Positions 21,788 through 31,900 of a stretch of 64,000 bases of DNA are shown piece after piece (the first letter of the stretch is position 1; each line of letters opens with the position of its first letter). The translations under genes were made by a program, and so were the position numbers. The notes beneath the pieces were generated by a model, which did not search any database, was not told the origin of the DNA, and worked only from the letters and a program-made list of their open reading frames with translations. This DNA comes from Pseudevernia furfuracea (lineage: Eukaryota; Ascomycota; Lecanoromycetes; Lecanorales; Parmeliaceae): assembly GCA_022315425.1 (NCBI GenBank), contig JAIUPT010000020.1:2046001-2110000 (forward strand), given 5' to 3'.

Positions 21788-24203
21788 TCAAGCAATACCC
21801 AAAGGGGGCACCTCTCCTTGTTCCTGCCGTAATTCGCCAGCAACCTTATAAGAAGCTTTCCAGCGTATCTTGGCAGAGTTCGCTTGCCCTCTTGCCACAC
21901 CGTTGAGCACTATGTGTTGCGTAATCCCGTTTTTCTGATTTGGTTGTAAAGTACGTCCAGACTGCGGCGTAAGCTTGAGCGTGAAGCCCTATCAAAATCC
22001 GTTAGCAACACATAACGTTTGGCTTCACTTCACATGCTAGCTACCTTGGTTACTGCGACTTGGAGAGTATATTCGGTAATGGGACTGGGCGTATTATTGG
22101 AGAACGAGGCGCTTATCGATATCGCAGAATCAGTGCTCTCGGGTCTCTCTACACAAAAATCCATTTTGACTGAGGTGTTCGAGACAGTCAAGTTGTTGTG
22201 AGCTGGGAGCTCGGAGCCGTCATCAGGCAGCGCTGAGGTAAAATCCCAGTCATCGTCGACTGATGCACCATTAGTGGGTTGTTGAGAACTTGCTGCAGGC
22301 TGACTTTGAGGTACTGCAGGTTTTGGAGATGCAAAGTCGAACAAGGACCCAGATGGCGGAGAAATTGGCTTTTGAGTTAGTTGTGAAGGTGGGAGTGGTG
22401 ATGCCGTACGTGAAGCGGCCGATGATAAGGCGGCAAAAGGATCAGTGGCGGGTTGTGTAGGTTTTGCAGCTTGCTGTGTTTGGAGAAGAGTCGGTGGCGC
22501 AGGTGTAGTCGATCGCGACGAAGGAAGAGAGCTTGTCACGGATTTGAAGGGGTCGTAATTAGGTTTGGCAGGCAAAGGCGCTTGCTGTGATTGAGGAGTT
22601 GCTCTCGACGCAGAAACCTTGGCGGAGCTGTCCTGTGTGGCTGATGACAGAAGCGATGGGCCGGGTACATCTTTGCGGATGATGTCAGTGTGTTTTTCAT
22701 AACTCTCAAGGGAATTTTGTTACTTGAGTTTGCACCGAACCCAAGAGCAATACCTCCCCCTTGCCCGTAGTCTTGATCTTGAACGGAGAGACCTAATAGA
22801 TCATCCTGTAACGATGCACCTTTCTGTTCGCCAGAACCGTTCGCGTTTCCGCTTGCGCTCGCAGTAGAATCTGGGTCACCACTAAAGTCGATTAAAGAGA
22901 GCTCATTGTCTGCAGTCTTGCTGACTCCAGTCGACGTGCCGAGAGTGCCTTGAGGGATTTTGGAAGCTCCATCAACATCGCCTTTTTTAATGAGTTTATA
23001 TCTTTCAATAGTCCGATGTATGCTGTCGTTTATCTCAAACAGTTTTGCAACCGCTTCCTGGTCATCGGATTCTTCCTCGCACATTTTTTGAATTTTAGGC
23101 TGGGCGCTCTGAAGAGCATTTGCAAGCTCCTAATCGTAATCAGCTGCTGGCATGTCTCCTAGGTTCTTCGAATTATACCTCAAAAATATCTCCCTCTGCC
23201 ACTATATCGCCAGCTTTGAAGTTTTGTAACCTCTCCTCTAGCAATCTCGCCTTCTGCTGAATTTTGCCGACTTCTTCCGCTGCTTTTGCCCTGTAGTCTG
23301 TTTTGTGTTTCGTGTCGTAGCCCGCCATGACCTTCATTAATCGGTTTGCTTCTTGAAGGTCCTCTGGTCCTCCTCTTCGAATAAGTTCCTGTAGCTTCGC
23401 AGATTGGGCCGCCTTTTCTTCCTCTTCCATTTCATCCGCCGATTGGAGGTTCTGGTGAAGAATTAGGAAGGACTCCTAAACGCTGGAGGCTATTCTTACA
23501 TCGCTAGGGTTCAGGACCGCAGCATCCTCTCTCCGCACTTCGGGGAACACGTAGCCTTTGTAGCTTAAGAGCCGATGCATATCCCGTATAAACCCTAAAT
23601 CTTCTTTGTACCGTGACGTTTGACATATCGTCTGCCGCCATTCCTCAATGGCTTCTAATATCTTCAGTTGGACTCGGGAAGGCCGTATTGGCGGTCGTTC
23701 TGGAAATCGTCGGACGAGCTCATTAAGAAATTCTTTGGTGCTGATCTGTAAGTGGAAAGGATACCCGCAGTTCTTCACGCAGATGTCGAGGAGCTGCTAC
23801 TGCATCAGCTGGATGTCATGCACACCCGGGACTGCCCCACCGTACCGCAAGAGCGAGTAATGACACATTGGCATTTCTGTGATTGATGTAGTTGACGATT
23901 GCTACTGCGGCTTCTCGAGGCCTAGCGTAGGTTGAGCCATCAGTCTATTGGGATATAAGGCTGCTTTGTCTTACGCATTGCCCTTTTTGGAATTGATAAG
24001 GTCCGAGATCTCGAGGTCGAGGGCTAGATTTGGCTCGTAGTTCTGCGGATCCACAGCATTCTCTAAAGAAACACATCAGCCGGTAACTCTCCTGACATCA
24101 TGTCCAAGCTCCTACGGATGTATCTCTGTAACGGAGTTTGCGCCGGCTCTCCAAACCCCCCAAAACGGTCTCTGGCTGCGTACCGCGCCGAGGCAGCCTC
24201 CAT
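21788..24203 (-). CDS. GGA-type clathrin adaptor (VHS, GAT and gamma-ear domains)
   Basis: Eight exons: 24203-24116, 24062-23975, 23921-23846, 23793-23500, 23451-23179, 23129-22724, 22670-22045 and 21988-21788. All phases close and give 683 residues. The VHS domain includes NYEPNLALDLEISDLINSKK, LLDICVKNCGYPFHLQISTK and YKEDLGFIRDMHRLLSYKGY. The GAT domain includes LQELIRRGGPEDLQEANRLM. A long Ser/Pro/Gln hinge carries clathrin- or ear-binding-like motifs (SLIDFSGD, DDLLGL, DDWDFTSAL). The C-terminal gamma-adaptin ear has LQVAVTK, GFTLKLTPQSGRTLQPNQ and NGITQHIVLNG. GGA proteins bind Arf-GTP, cargo and clathrin at the trans-Golgi to sort proteins to endosomes or vacuole. Eight exons is many for a fungal gene, but every junction has good signals. 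Confidence 0.95.
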
Positions 24204-24479
24204 GGTTTCGACAACCAAGGGTGGAAGATATTCCTCAGCCACCGAAGGCTATGGTGAAACGTTTTCTTCGACGTTACAATGAGTGTGTTCAGATCTGATA
24301 CGTTGCAAGTAGCACGATCTCGAAGGAGTGCCTGATCCTCTGCGGCGGTCTAGTCCCGGACTTTAGCCGTGTGGATGTCATTGAACACTCCACCACTCTG
24401 AGCATCTCCATCCATACGGAATTACGAAAGAAGTCTTTCTATATACCGTCCCGAGCCTATAATCCTGTATTCTCACAGG
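24204..24479. promoter_or_regulatory. Bidirectional promoter region between the GGA gene and TSR3
   Basis: The two divergent start codons are 276 bases apart, so both promoters must lie here or overlap the leaders. A TCTCACAG just before ATG 24480 could end an intron in the 5' leader. No specific factor site is assigned. Confidence 0.4.
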
Positions 24480-25718
24480 ATGCGTCACAAAAAGGACGGC
24501 TTCTCCGCCAAAGGCAAGAAACACTCGAATGCACCCCGCCACCGCCCCACTCCTCATAACGAAGACGGAGAAGCCCAGAATCGAAGACCGCCATTCAAAG
24601 CAGCTTGCTGGGATCTAGAGCATTGTGATCCAAAAAGATGTTCTGGGAAAAGACTTATGCATTTTGGGCTCATGCGGGAGCTGTCAGTTGGGCAGAAATT
24701 CCAAGGGGTGGTCATATCGTAGGCATCTGGGAAGTCATTGGGGGGCAGAATATACGCTGATGGTGGGGCAAAGACCTAATGCAAAAAGAGTTGTTTCGGC
24801 AGCAGATAAAGAGCTACTGGAACAATATGGGGCGGCTGTGGTGGAGTGCTCTTGGGTCAGGATCAAGGAGGTTCCTTGGGGAAAGATTGGTGGAAAGTGT
24901 GAAAGGCTTTGTATGCTTAACGCGCTATCCTACTACTAGTGAAAGACTGGATTGTCTGACAGTTTTCAACAGTACCATACCTTGTTGCGGCCAACTCAGT
25001 GAACTACGGACGACCCTGGCGATTGAACTGCGCAGAAGCCCTTGCGGCTTGCTTCGTCATCTGCGGACATGAAGACTGGGCACACGAAGTGCTCGCACAT
25101 TTTTCCTATGGTGAACCCTTCCTTGAAATCAACGCTCAGCTTTTGAAACGCTATGCGGCCTGTGCCAATGAAGAAGAGATTAAGAAGGCAGAAGAAATAT
25201 GGCTGGCTAAGATCGAGCGTGAGTACTCAGAGAGTAGAGTCGAAGACGGTCGCACTGGTGGTGAGGATGCATGGAAAGGAGGCAATATGAATCGACGACC
25301 GGTGATCGACTCGGATGACGAAGACGAGGATGATTCTGATGCTCCGAAAAGTGATGACGAGGACGGTGAAGATGGTGGGGTTGAAATTGGTGATCCGTTA
25401 GCGATGTCGGACGAAGAGGATGACGAAGAGGAGATGGCTGAGCTACGACGGCGAGTGCTCGCATCAAAAACTTTTTCAAATCCAAGCACAGAAGATAAGA
25501 AGCTGCCGGAAAAGATTGCGAGAACGGTGCCTGTTCCGGTAGATTCAGACTCCGAGTCTGGCTCAGATCTAGGTGACAATGATGCCTTCGACAACATCAT
25601 TGATGCGACACCAGTGACTGACCGAACTGGTATCAATGCCAAACAAAAATTGCGGAAACAAGAGGAAGCGAGCGCTGTGTTCTCGCGATCCGTGGTAAAT
25701 GCACCCAAGAAATGGTAG
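24480..25718 (+). CDS. TSR3: 18S rRNA aminocarboxypropyltransferase Tsr3
   Basis: Exons are 24480-24718, 24774-24910 and 24973-25718, and phases 2 and 1 close to give 373 residues. Family blocks: FKAACWDLEHCDPKRCSGKR near residue 40, VVISPNAKRVVSAADKELLE, ECSWVRIKEVPW, and GRPWRLNCAEALAACFVICG followed by HEDWAHEVLAHFSYGEPFLEIN. Tsr3 transfers the aminocarboxypropyl group of S-adenosylmethionine to a hypermodified uridine in the decoding region of 18S rRNA, a late cytoplasmic step of 40S maturation. The C-terminal third is a highly acidic, disordered tail with runs of Asp/Glu/Ser, as in other fungal members. The last residues NAPKKW are basic. Confidence 0.95.
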
Positions 25719-26006
25719 GTATAGATACAAGCAGAGCCAAAATACAACCTTTTGGGTTCTCGCAGCCGTAACTTTTTAGCTATTGTATCGGTAAACATCC
25801 CCAGCACACTGCCTCATTACGGTCCCTGATTTAAAATCAAAAACGCCTTTCTACCATTCCAGTTTCCGCAAGACCGAAATCTTGAAACATCTCTGAACAT
25901 TGCAACTTATTTAGCCACAGCATGTCCCATGAACATCGACATCATCGGGCCTGCGGCGGCGGACATGAGGTCTTCACTCAATATTAGCAAGGCAGATCCT
26001 TTTTAA

Positions 26007-26778
26007 TCAAAGGTCCCGGTCTAATCTGGACTCACGATCCGTGAATCCTGGAGCAGCTGGGGCGCTCGCCGCTGGAGCACTGCCGACCGTCCCACCCGTA
26101 GCTTGTGCCACTTGAGCCTTTCCAGCAGCATCAGTATTGAGCGCAGCGGCGTTGCTTGCAGAGGCTCTGTCCTGTTGGGCTTTTGCTGCAGCCGCCGCAT
26201 CCGCTGCGGTCTTGTCCGATGCCTTTTTGTCGTCCTGCTGTTTCTTGATTGCAGCTGGGTCAAGCTTCTTCTGTGCGTTGTTGAAGTCCACGTGCATAGC
26301 CGCGGGATCGTACCATTTCTTGCTTTCGCCAAAGTACCACCAAGAGTCTTGCTCGTATTTGCCGTGTCTGAGATAGTTTCCAGTTTCGAAGACATAGACT
26401 TCGAAGTTGACGATTTTTCCCTTGGACACCTCCACGTCGAGAAGGTCCATGGGAAGAATCTGACCCTTCAGATTCTGGAAATCGTCTCTTTGTTGATCGG
26501 TGCAGATGACGATATTGTACTGTCCACAGGTCGCTGTCTTGATGGAGTTAACAGCATTATCGAGGAAGTTTTTGCGTATGTTGAATTCGTTATCGTCGTT
26601 CCTTGCAGCCTCTTTAGTCTTGGCGGCTTCATCTCGCGCAACATCCATAATGTGAGCCGCAGCATCTGCTACTCCAACGACTGCTTGCGTGGCTCCCTCC
26701 ACACCTATTCATGTCAGGGATGAATCGTTGGCCTTTGGAGTTATACGGACCCTTTATTACCATTTCTGTTTGCTCCAT
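26007..26778 (-). CDS. Ala/Lys-rich protein of unknown function
   Basis: A short first exon (ATG 26778, MEQTEM) is followed by an intron with donor GTAATA at 26760 and a CTGAC branch, then a second exon to 26007. The acceptor is either GGAG, with exon start 26696 and phase 0, or the ATAG just upstream combined with another donor. About 235 residues. The middle is a compact domain (GQYNIVICTDQQRDDFQNLK, ILPMDLLDVEVSKGKIVNFE, KYEQDSWWYFGESKKWYDPA). The flanks are Ala/Lys/Asp-rich helical or disordered segments (ADAAAHIMDVARDEAAK; KASDKTAADAAAAAKAQQ). There is no signal peptide. I do not recognise the domain. Confidence 0.7.
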
Positions 26779-27652
26779 CTTTGTTGTCCGTCAAGGAGGA
26801 TTCGAGGAATGTGGTATGCTTCGACGAAAAGGAGATAGACGGGCTTTAGAGTGATTTTTAACAATATGCGAGGGAGACATGGCCAATATATAAGAGGTCC
26901 AAAACCTCTTCATCCAGTCAGCGCCAAGAGCGATCTATGGTTTTTACGCTCATAGATCATGGCTAACGCAACCGTCGAAGAAGAATTCTGATTTTAGGGC
27001 CTGCTAGTTGATTTCTAGCTCAGCTTATTGAATCTTGCATAAATGAAGCGAAAATTACTTAATACAAAGTAATGAGATGGTTGGCAGCTTTTATTGAGAG
27101 ATTACTAATGCTTAAAGCCACAAGCTGAACTTCGCTATGAAGGTTCGGAGAAAACCGGAGGTACTTACACAGTAAGCGGGCTTACGCCAAGGTATTGGTC
27201 AGATTTAAGAACCTCTCCCGTCTCAATCGAAGTCCATTGCACAGCCGCAGACCTGACTAGCGCAGCCGTTGAATTAATTGTTGAGGTATGACTATGACAG
27301 TGACCTCTTAGAAAGGATAGGCCTTCTTATATCATGTAAAGCCTAGGTCGAGACTCCGCTAGTCTTTGGCCAATTTGCCACCGAGAGGGATATTTCTAAC
27401 GACTGCATATAGGTAGTGTAAGAATACTTGCTTCCTAGCTGATTCCAATAATAATGACTAGCCTGAGCGCTGCTGAGCTGAGCAGAGACTAGGTATGGCT
27501 CCTTACTTTACTTTAGGCTTCAAACTTGTCAAAGTACGATTTGCGCTACTCTAGTTGGAGCCGCTGGAGACGCCACAAGCGCGGGACTTCTCTTGGCATT
27601 TGCGGGCAATTATTTGAATTGATTGTGAAAAGCTTTCAAAGAACCACACAAA
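26779..27652. promoter_or_regulatory. Intergenic region between divergent genes
   Basis: 874 bases without a supported gene, AT-richer than the neighbouring coding DNA. It separates the minus start at 26778 from the plus start at 27653 and should contain both promoters. Confidence 0.4.
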
Positions 27653-28742
27653 ATGTCAGACCGCGGATCAGACTTTGGTGCTAGGAGAGACCGTAGGCGA
27701 AGATATTCGTCTGGGTCTGAAAATGATCGAAAAATGAAGGACAGACCTGAGAGGAGACGGAGCTCCGACCGACCTAAATCCGGGGACAGGAACGGTGGAA
27801 GAATAAGAGATGACTCAAGATCAGACTATCGCAGAAGAAGATTTCATTCACGAAGTCCACGTAAGGATCAGAGAAGGGAGAAAAGAGAGCATGCGTCCCG
27901 TAGCAGGTCGCCAACCCGCCGTCCTCGAAGCTCTCGAGACGATCGTAAAAGTTCAAAACGTGACTACAGCGCATCTCGCTCTCCTCCGCCAAAGCGAAGG
28001 CGGCATGACTCTCGGGACGATCGCAGGCGCTCCAGCTACCATGCCGAGCGACGGAACTCCCCTGCCCCACGACGCCGCTCTCCCACCCCACCCGCCTGGA
28101 AGCGCTCGGATGCCCCGCTCCCTTCTCAACAGGCGGCCTTCAAGCAGGAACCCACCTCGGACGCCGTCGTCAAACCACCCGAAGAGGCCGAGAAACAAAA
28201 GCCAAACTACGCACCCACTGGCAAACTCGCCGCGGAGACGAACACGGTCGCCAACACCTCCATCGTCCTCAAATACAACGAACCACCCGAAGCGCGCCTT
28301 CCACCCTCTTCCTCCGCCTGGCGTCTTTATGTCTTCAAAGGCTCGGACCTTCTCGACACATTACCTATACACGAACGCTCGTGCTGGTTATTCGGACGGG
28401 AGAGAGCGGTGGTGGATTTCCCGACTGAGCATCCGAGTTGTAGCAAGCAGCATGCCGTGCTGCAGTTCAGGTATACGGAGAAGAAGGATGAGTGGGGACA
28501 GAAGAAGGGTGGAGTGAAGCCTTACGTGATTGATTTGGACAGTGCGAACGGGACGAGAGTGAATGGGGAGAAAGTGCCTGAGAGGAGATATGTGGAGGTT
28601 AGGAGTGGGGATGTTGTGGCTTTCGGTGAATCCACAAGGTCAGTCGATGTGTTTTGAACGTTTGATGGATGAAATTTGCTGACACCATTTTGCCAGGGAG
28701 TATGTTTTGATGCTGCCCCCGAAAGATCCACCAAAAGGCTAA
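27653..28742 (+). CDS. FHA-domain RES-complex splicing factor (SNIP1/Pml1-like)
   Basis: Exons are 27653-28638 and 28697-28742, and the phase 2 intron 28639-28696 gives 343 residues. The first 170 residues are an Arg/Ser/Asp-rich RS-like region (RDRRRRYSSGSENDRK, SRSPTRRPRSSRDDRK). The second half is an FHA domain: WRLYVFKGSDLLDTLPIHER, CWLFGRERAVVDFP, HPSCSKQHAVLQF, YVIDLDSANGTRVNGEKVP and SGDVVAFGESTR, closing with EYVLMLPP. The GR, S.QH and NGT residues that bind phosphothreonine are all present. SNIP1/Pml1 is a subunit of the RES (retention and splicing) complex that stabilises the activated spliceosome. The long RS region is as in metazoan SNIP1 and is absent from short yeast Pml1. Confidence 0.92.
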
Positions 28743-28941
28743 GAGGCTTTGATCAAACGACTCGAAAATGAACCTCAAAGGCTTTTCATCCCATTCGAAC
28801 ATGCCATATCAATGGTTGGCTGCACCGATCGAGCCAATGCAGTCATAATCCAATTTTGCTCGTCTATGCTATCATCACCCAAAACGCCTCGCTAAATGCT
28901 CTATCATCTTGTGTACAATATTACAAGTCCGCAAGTCGACC

Positions 28942-30282
28942 TCAGCTGGCCCCTGTTATCAGCAGAGGTCCAACGTGCTTCGCTATGTTGAAGCCGAAGA
29001 GACTGGCGAACCAAAGTATAGCATACACGAAACAAGGAGAGAGGAGGAAATCGGTGTGGTGAAGGAAAGGTAGAGCTGACAGCGAACGTCAGCCATCGAC
29101 GAGCTGGTTGAGTGGACAGGTGCGGGCTTACTTACCATTGTATCCCAGGAAGCAAATAATGGTATAGTAGCCCAAAGCTACTAGGTACAAAGTGTTCCCG
29201 AAGAACATGGATACCCTGGGAAAAGAGCAAAGTCAGCCACGGTCTCTCAAAACTCTCGTGTCTTGATCCTTACCAGTTGTCCCTCGCTATCAGCGGCCAA
29301 AGGATGAATTGCATGACGTACAACCATACCCAGACTGGAAAGAAAGCTCTTATAGCAACCTGCATCGCCCCCCCTGTCAGCCTGTCCCACCCTCCTATTC
29401 CCCCGACTGGTTCCGCCACTCACATCAAAACAATATCCAAACTCCAACTGTTCCCCCTCCCCCGCCTGCGTAAATAATCCCGGCTGTCTCCTCCTGCCCG
29501 GCAATCCCGCTATGCCCGGTCCGAGCAGCCTGCCAACCAGGAAAAACGCCGCTGTCGCTACCAGCAGTGACACAGCGAGGAAGTGCACAAAGACGAACAG
29601 GAGGGTCAGCCGCACGATTGCGCCGACTGAGTTCGTGTAGGCTATGCCCCATGCTACGCCAGTGAGGAGCATGAAGAAGGAAAGTAGGTAAGTGAAAGAC
29701 GGATCGGGGCGGTGCCATGTGTTTTTAGTTTCTGTGTAGGTGGTTTCGTTAGGAATTGGAGGGAGGAGGAGGAGGGAAGGGAAGGGAAGGGTGTGTGTGG
29801 ATCAGCATACGTTTCTAAAGGAATAAGATTATTAGCCGAAGGCTTTGCCTGGAAGGGTGGGAACTTTGGTGGTGGTACGTACGTGATAGTAGATAGACCG
29901 GAAGACCTTCTTCGGCGCGATCAAGAGACTGGTCATCTCCCATATGGCCATCTCGAAATCCATTTGGGGGAACTTGAATAATCTGACGGGGGAGTCGCCC
30001 ATGGGGCGTCAGCGCTCGCTCTTCTTTGTTCTCCACTCTCTCTCCGTCTTCTCTCTCGTCATTCCGGCCACCACCTTCTTTGCCGTCATAAAACGCCATA
30101 TACATAGCCTTTCCCCGATCCGAGCGTCGGGCCCGAATTCGAAAGCCCCCCGAACAACGCACCCAAACGCACCTCTTGAAGAACCGTGGCATCCGTACCC
30201 CTTCCGACCGACTTGCGGGCGGCGTTCCCCCGAAGCTCGGCGTCCCTCCATGCTGGCGCGGTAGCGAGATGTGTGGGTTCAT
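28942..30282 (-). CDS. UNC-50/Gmh1 Golgi membrane protein, with a 4-nt microexon
   Basis: Seven exons: 30282-30173, 29982-29883, 29814-29811, 29731-29424, 29359-29274, 29215-29136 and 29075-28942. These total 822 nt, or 273 residues. The family core appears across the splices: MPRFFKR, LFKFPQMDFEMAIWEMTSLL, APKKVFRSIYYH, KQTKNTWHRPDPSFTYLL, GYCFDV, FILWPLIARDNWVSMFFGNT, CFLGYNALPFLHHTDFLLSP. About five membrane helices are visible. Exon 3 is only AAAC. It is flanked by TTTAG and GTATGC and is needed to make the conserved Lys-Gln of the KQTKNTW motif and to keep frame. UNC-50/Gmh1 is a Golgi multi-pass protein linked to Arf GEF function and receptor trafficking. Confidence 0.93.
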
Positions 30283-30646
30283 TTGAGCAACGCCGGTCAT
30301 GGAAAATTGCAACGATGGAGCGCGGATGGTAAATGTCTCTCGGATCTCCTCTCTGCAAGATGCGGATGCTACTTTACAAATACAATGCGGGCTTGGCAGC
30401 GACATTTAGCCGCCTTGGATAAGCGCATAGCCGCTCACTTTTTGCAGAATACTTTTGGATCGTCGTATGTAAGGTACTGTGCACTGTGCAGAAGTTTCAA
30501 GTACCTCGAACAAGACACCCGGTCCTAATCAACACCCTGACCTGTTTGAGCTCAGCATCTCTCGAACCCGTTTTTGGATCCCCGCACCACCAATTTCCTC
30601 AACCAGACCGCCCTCAGCCTGATCATATATACCCCTCGCCGCAATC
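30283..30646. promoter_or_regulatory. Bidirectional promoter region
   Basis: 364 bases lie between divergent starts at 30282 (minus) and 30647 (plus). A TATATA-like patch sits at about 30625-30630, close to the plus start. Nothing more specific is visible. Confidence 0.4.
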
Positions 30647-31108
30647 ATGCCCATCTCGAAGAAAGACCGTGTTCGTTTGCCCCCCCTTCTTCTCTCTTCC
30701 GCCTTGAGTTTCTCGAGCTTCGATTTCCTTCTTTCCTTTTTTTGCTAACGAGATCCATCATTCCTGCCAGATCAACCGCGAGCACAAAAAAGCAGACGCA
30801 GCCGGGACCCGCGCCCCCGTCAAGGCCAACGGCAACCCTGTCAAAGCGCCCACGCCCATGTCGAAGGTACGTACACACGGACGGCCTCTTGCGGGCTTCG
30901 GTCGAGAATGATTTGTTTGTTGTTACAAATGCGATGGGAGTTGGTTAGGTGCACAATTGCTGATGATCGGGGTGGGGTTGGATAGTGCGCGTTTTGCAAG
31001 AAAGAGATTGTGGCGACGAACCAAACGCAGAAGAAGGTTCATGCGGAGACGCATGATCAGAAGGTGTGGACGAAGGAGAAGTGCTGGCCGGATGATGTTT
31101 TTGCTTGA
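30647..31108 (+). CDS. Small zinc-binding protein (At2g23090/4F5-like)
   Basis: Exons are 30647-30670, 30771-30866 and 30986-31108, all phase 0, giving 80 residues. The protein starts MPISKKDR/INREHKKADAAG, a basic 4F5-like N-terminus. It ends with one zinc-finger-like motif, CAFCKKEIVATNQTQKKVHA then ETHDQKVW and CWPDDVF. The Cys-x2-Cys and two His fit a single C2H2 module of the small eukaryotic At2g23090-like family, whose function is poorly known. The first donor (GTTCGT) is weak, but the following exon continues in frame and the family start is conserved in style. Confidence 0.8.
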
Positions 31109-31222
31109 GGTTGGGATGGGGGAGAGGATGGGAGCGATGGGTTTTATGAGGCTACGTGAGGCTATGAGTGTGCGTTAGTGAAGGGTCGGGTGCATGAGGA
31201 ATAGATTTGTATTTTTGGTTTC

Positions 31223-31900
31223 TCAGTATATCATATGCAGTAGATGGTGTGCTCTCCGGTAACCTATGTGCGCGATCTCTTCGACCGCGGTCTCTGGTTG
31301 CTTCCTAGTGGCTGCGCACGTGGCGCCTTCATCTGACAGATAAATTTCATCACTGGGTAGCGGCTGCTTGAACGCTCCACCGTACATGATGCGTTCGACA
31401 TGGCGAGGAGACTCACGGGCTTGTCGGAATAGGAAGAGCGTGGAAGCGTTGTCGAGGACGCATAGTTGATCTCCTAGCAGGGTCTCCTGATGACCGAGCC
31501 CTATTAGCCGTTGCTCTGTTGAAAAGAATGCACGACCACGGCAAACAATGGCGATCGCTTCGTAGTAGCTATCTATCGGGGTGGTGTGAGTAGGTACTTT
31601 TAGCTCAGGCAACTTATTTGGCTGACAGAGCTGCCCAAGGTAATGTTCCATGTTCTTTTACTGTTCACGAACTTGGAAAGTCTGCCTTGCCATGATGAGT
31701 GTGCCAATGTGAGCATCAGTTACGATTCCGTCGTCCACACGATACGCAGATCGGGAGAGATGAAGACAAACGGCTTCCCATGCTAACGTTTCGGCTGCTT
31801 CCATAGCACGGAGTGAAGTTTCGCGCTCAAGATCGTGAAAAGCTGCTTTGGATATCACTTTGGCGACACGGTCCACATGGATATCCTTAAAACCTAATAG
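31223..31900 (-). pseudogene. HET-like (heterokaryon incompatibility) C-terminal relic
   Basis: The minus strand reads GFKDIHVDRVAKVISKAAFH, then YRVDDGIVTDAHIGTLIMAR, then a TAA stop at 31660-31658. In the same frame it continues with CRGRAFFSTEQRLIGLGHQE, LLGDQLCVL and ERIMYGGAF. The order CRGRxFFxT, GLG, GDxxCVL and HGIMxGE is typical of the C-terminal half of fungal HET proteins. The N-terminal HET domain itself is not found upstream (32142-31894 is open but not recognisable). A premature stop plus missing domain means a relic. Whether a short intron could skip the TAA is doubtful. Confidence 0.45.

Noticed and set aside
25151..25807. 218-codon open frame antisense to TSR3
   Set aside because: Shadow of the Asp/Glu/Ser codons of the acidic Tsr3 tail; Ser-rich antisense with no other evidence.
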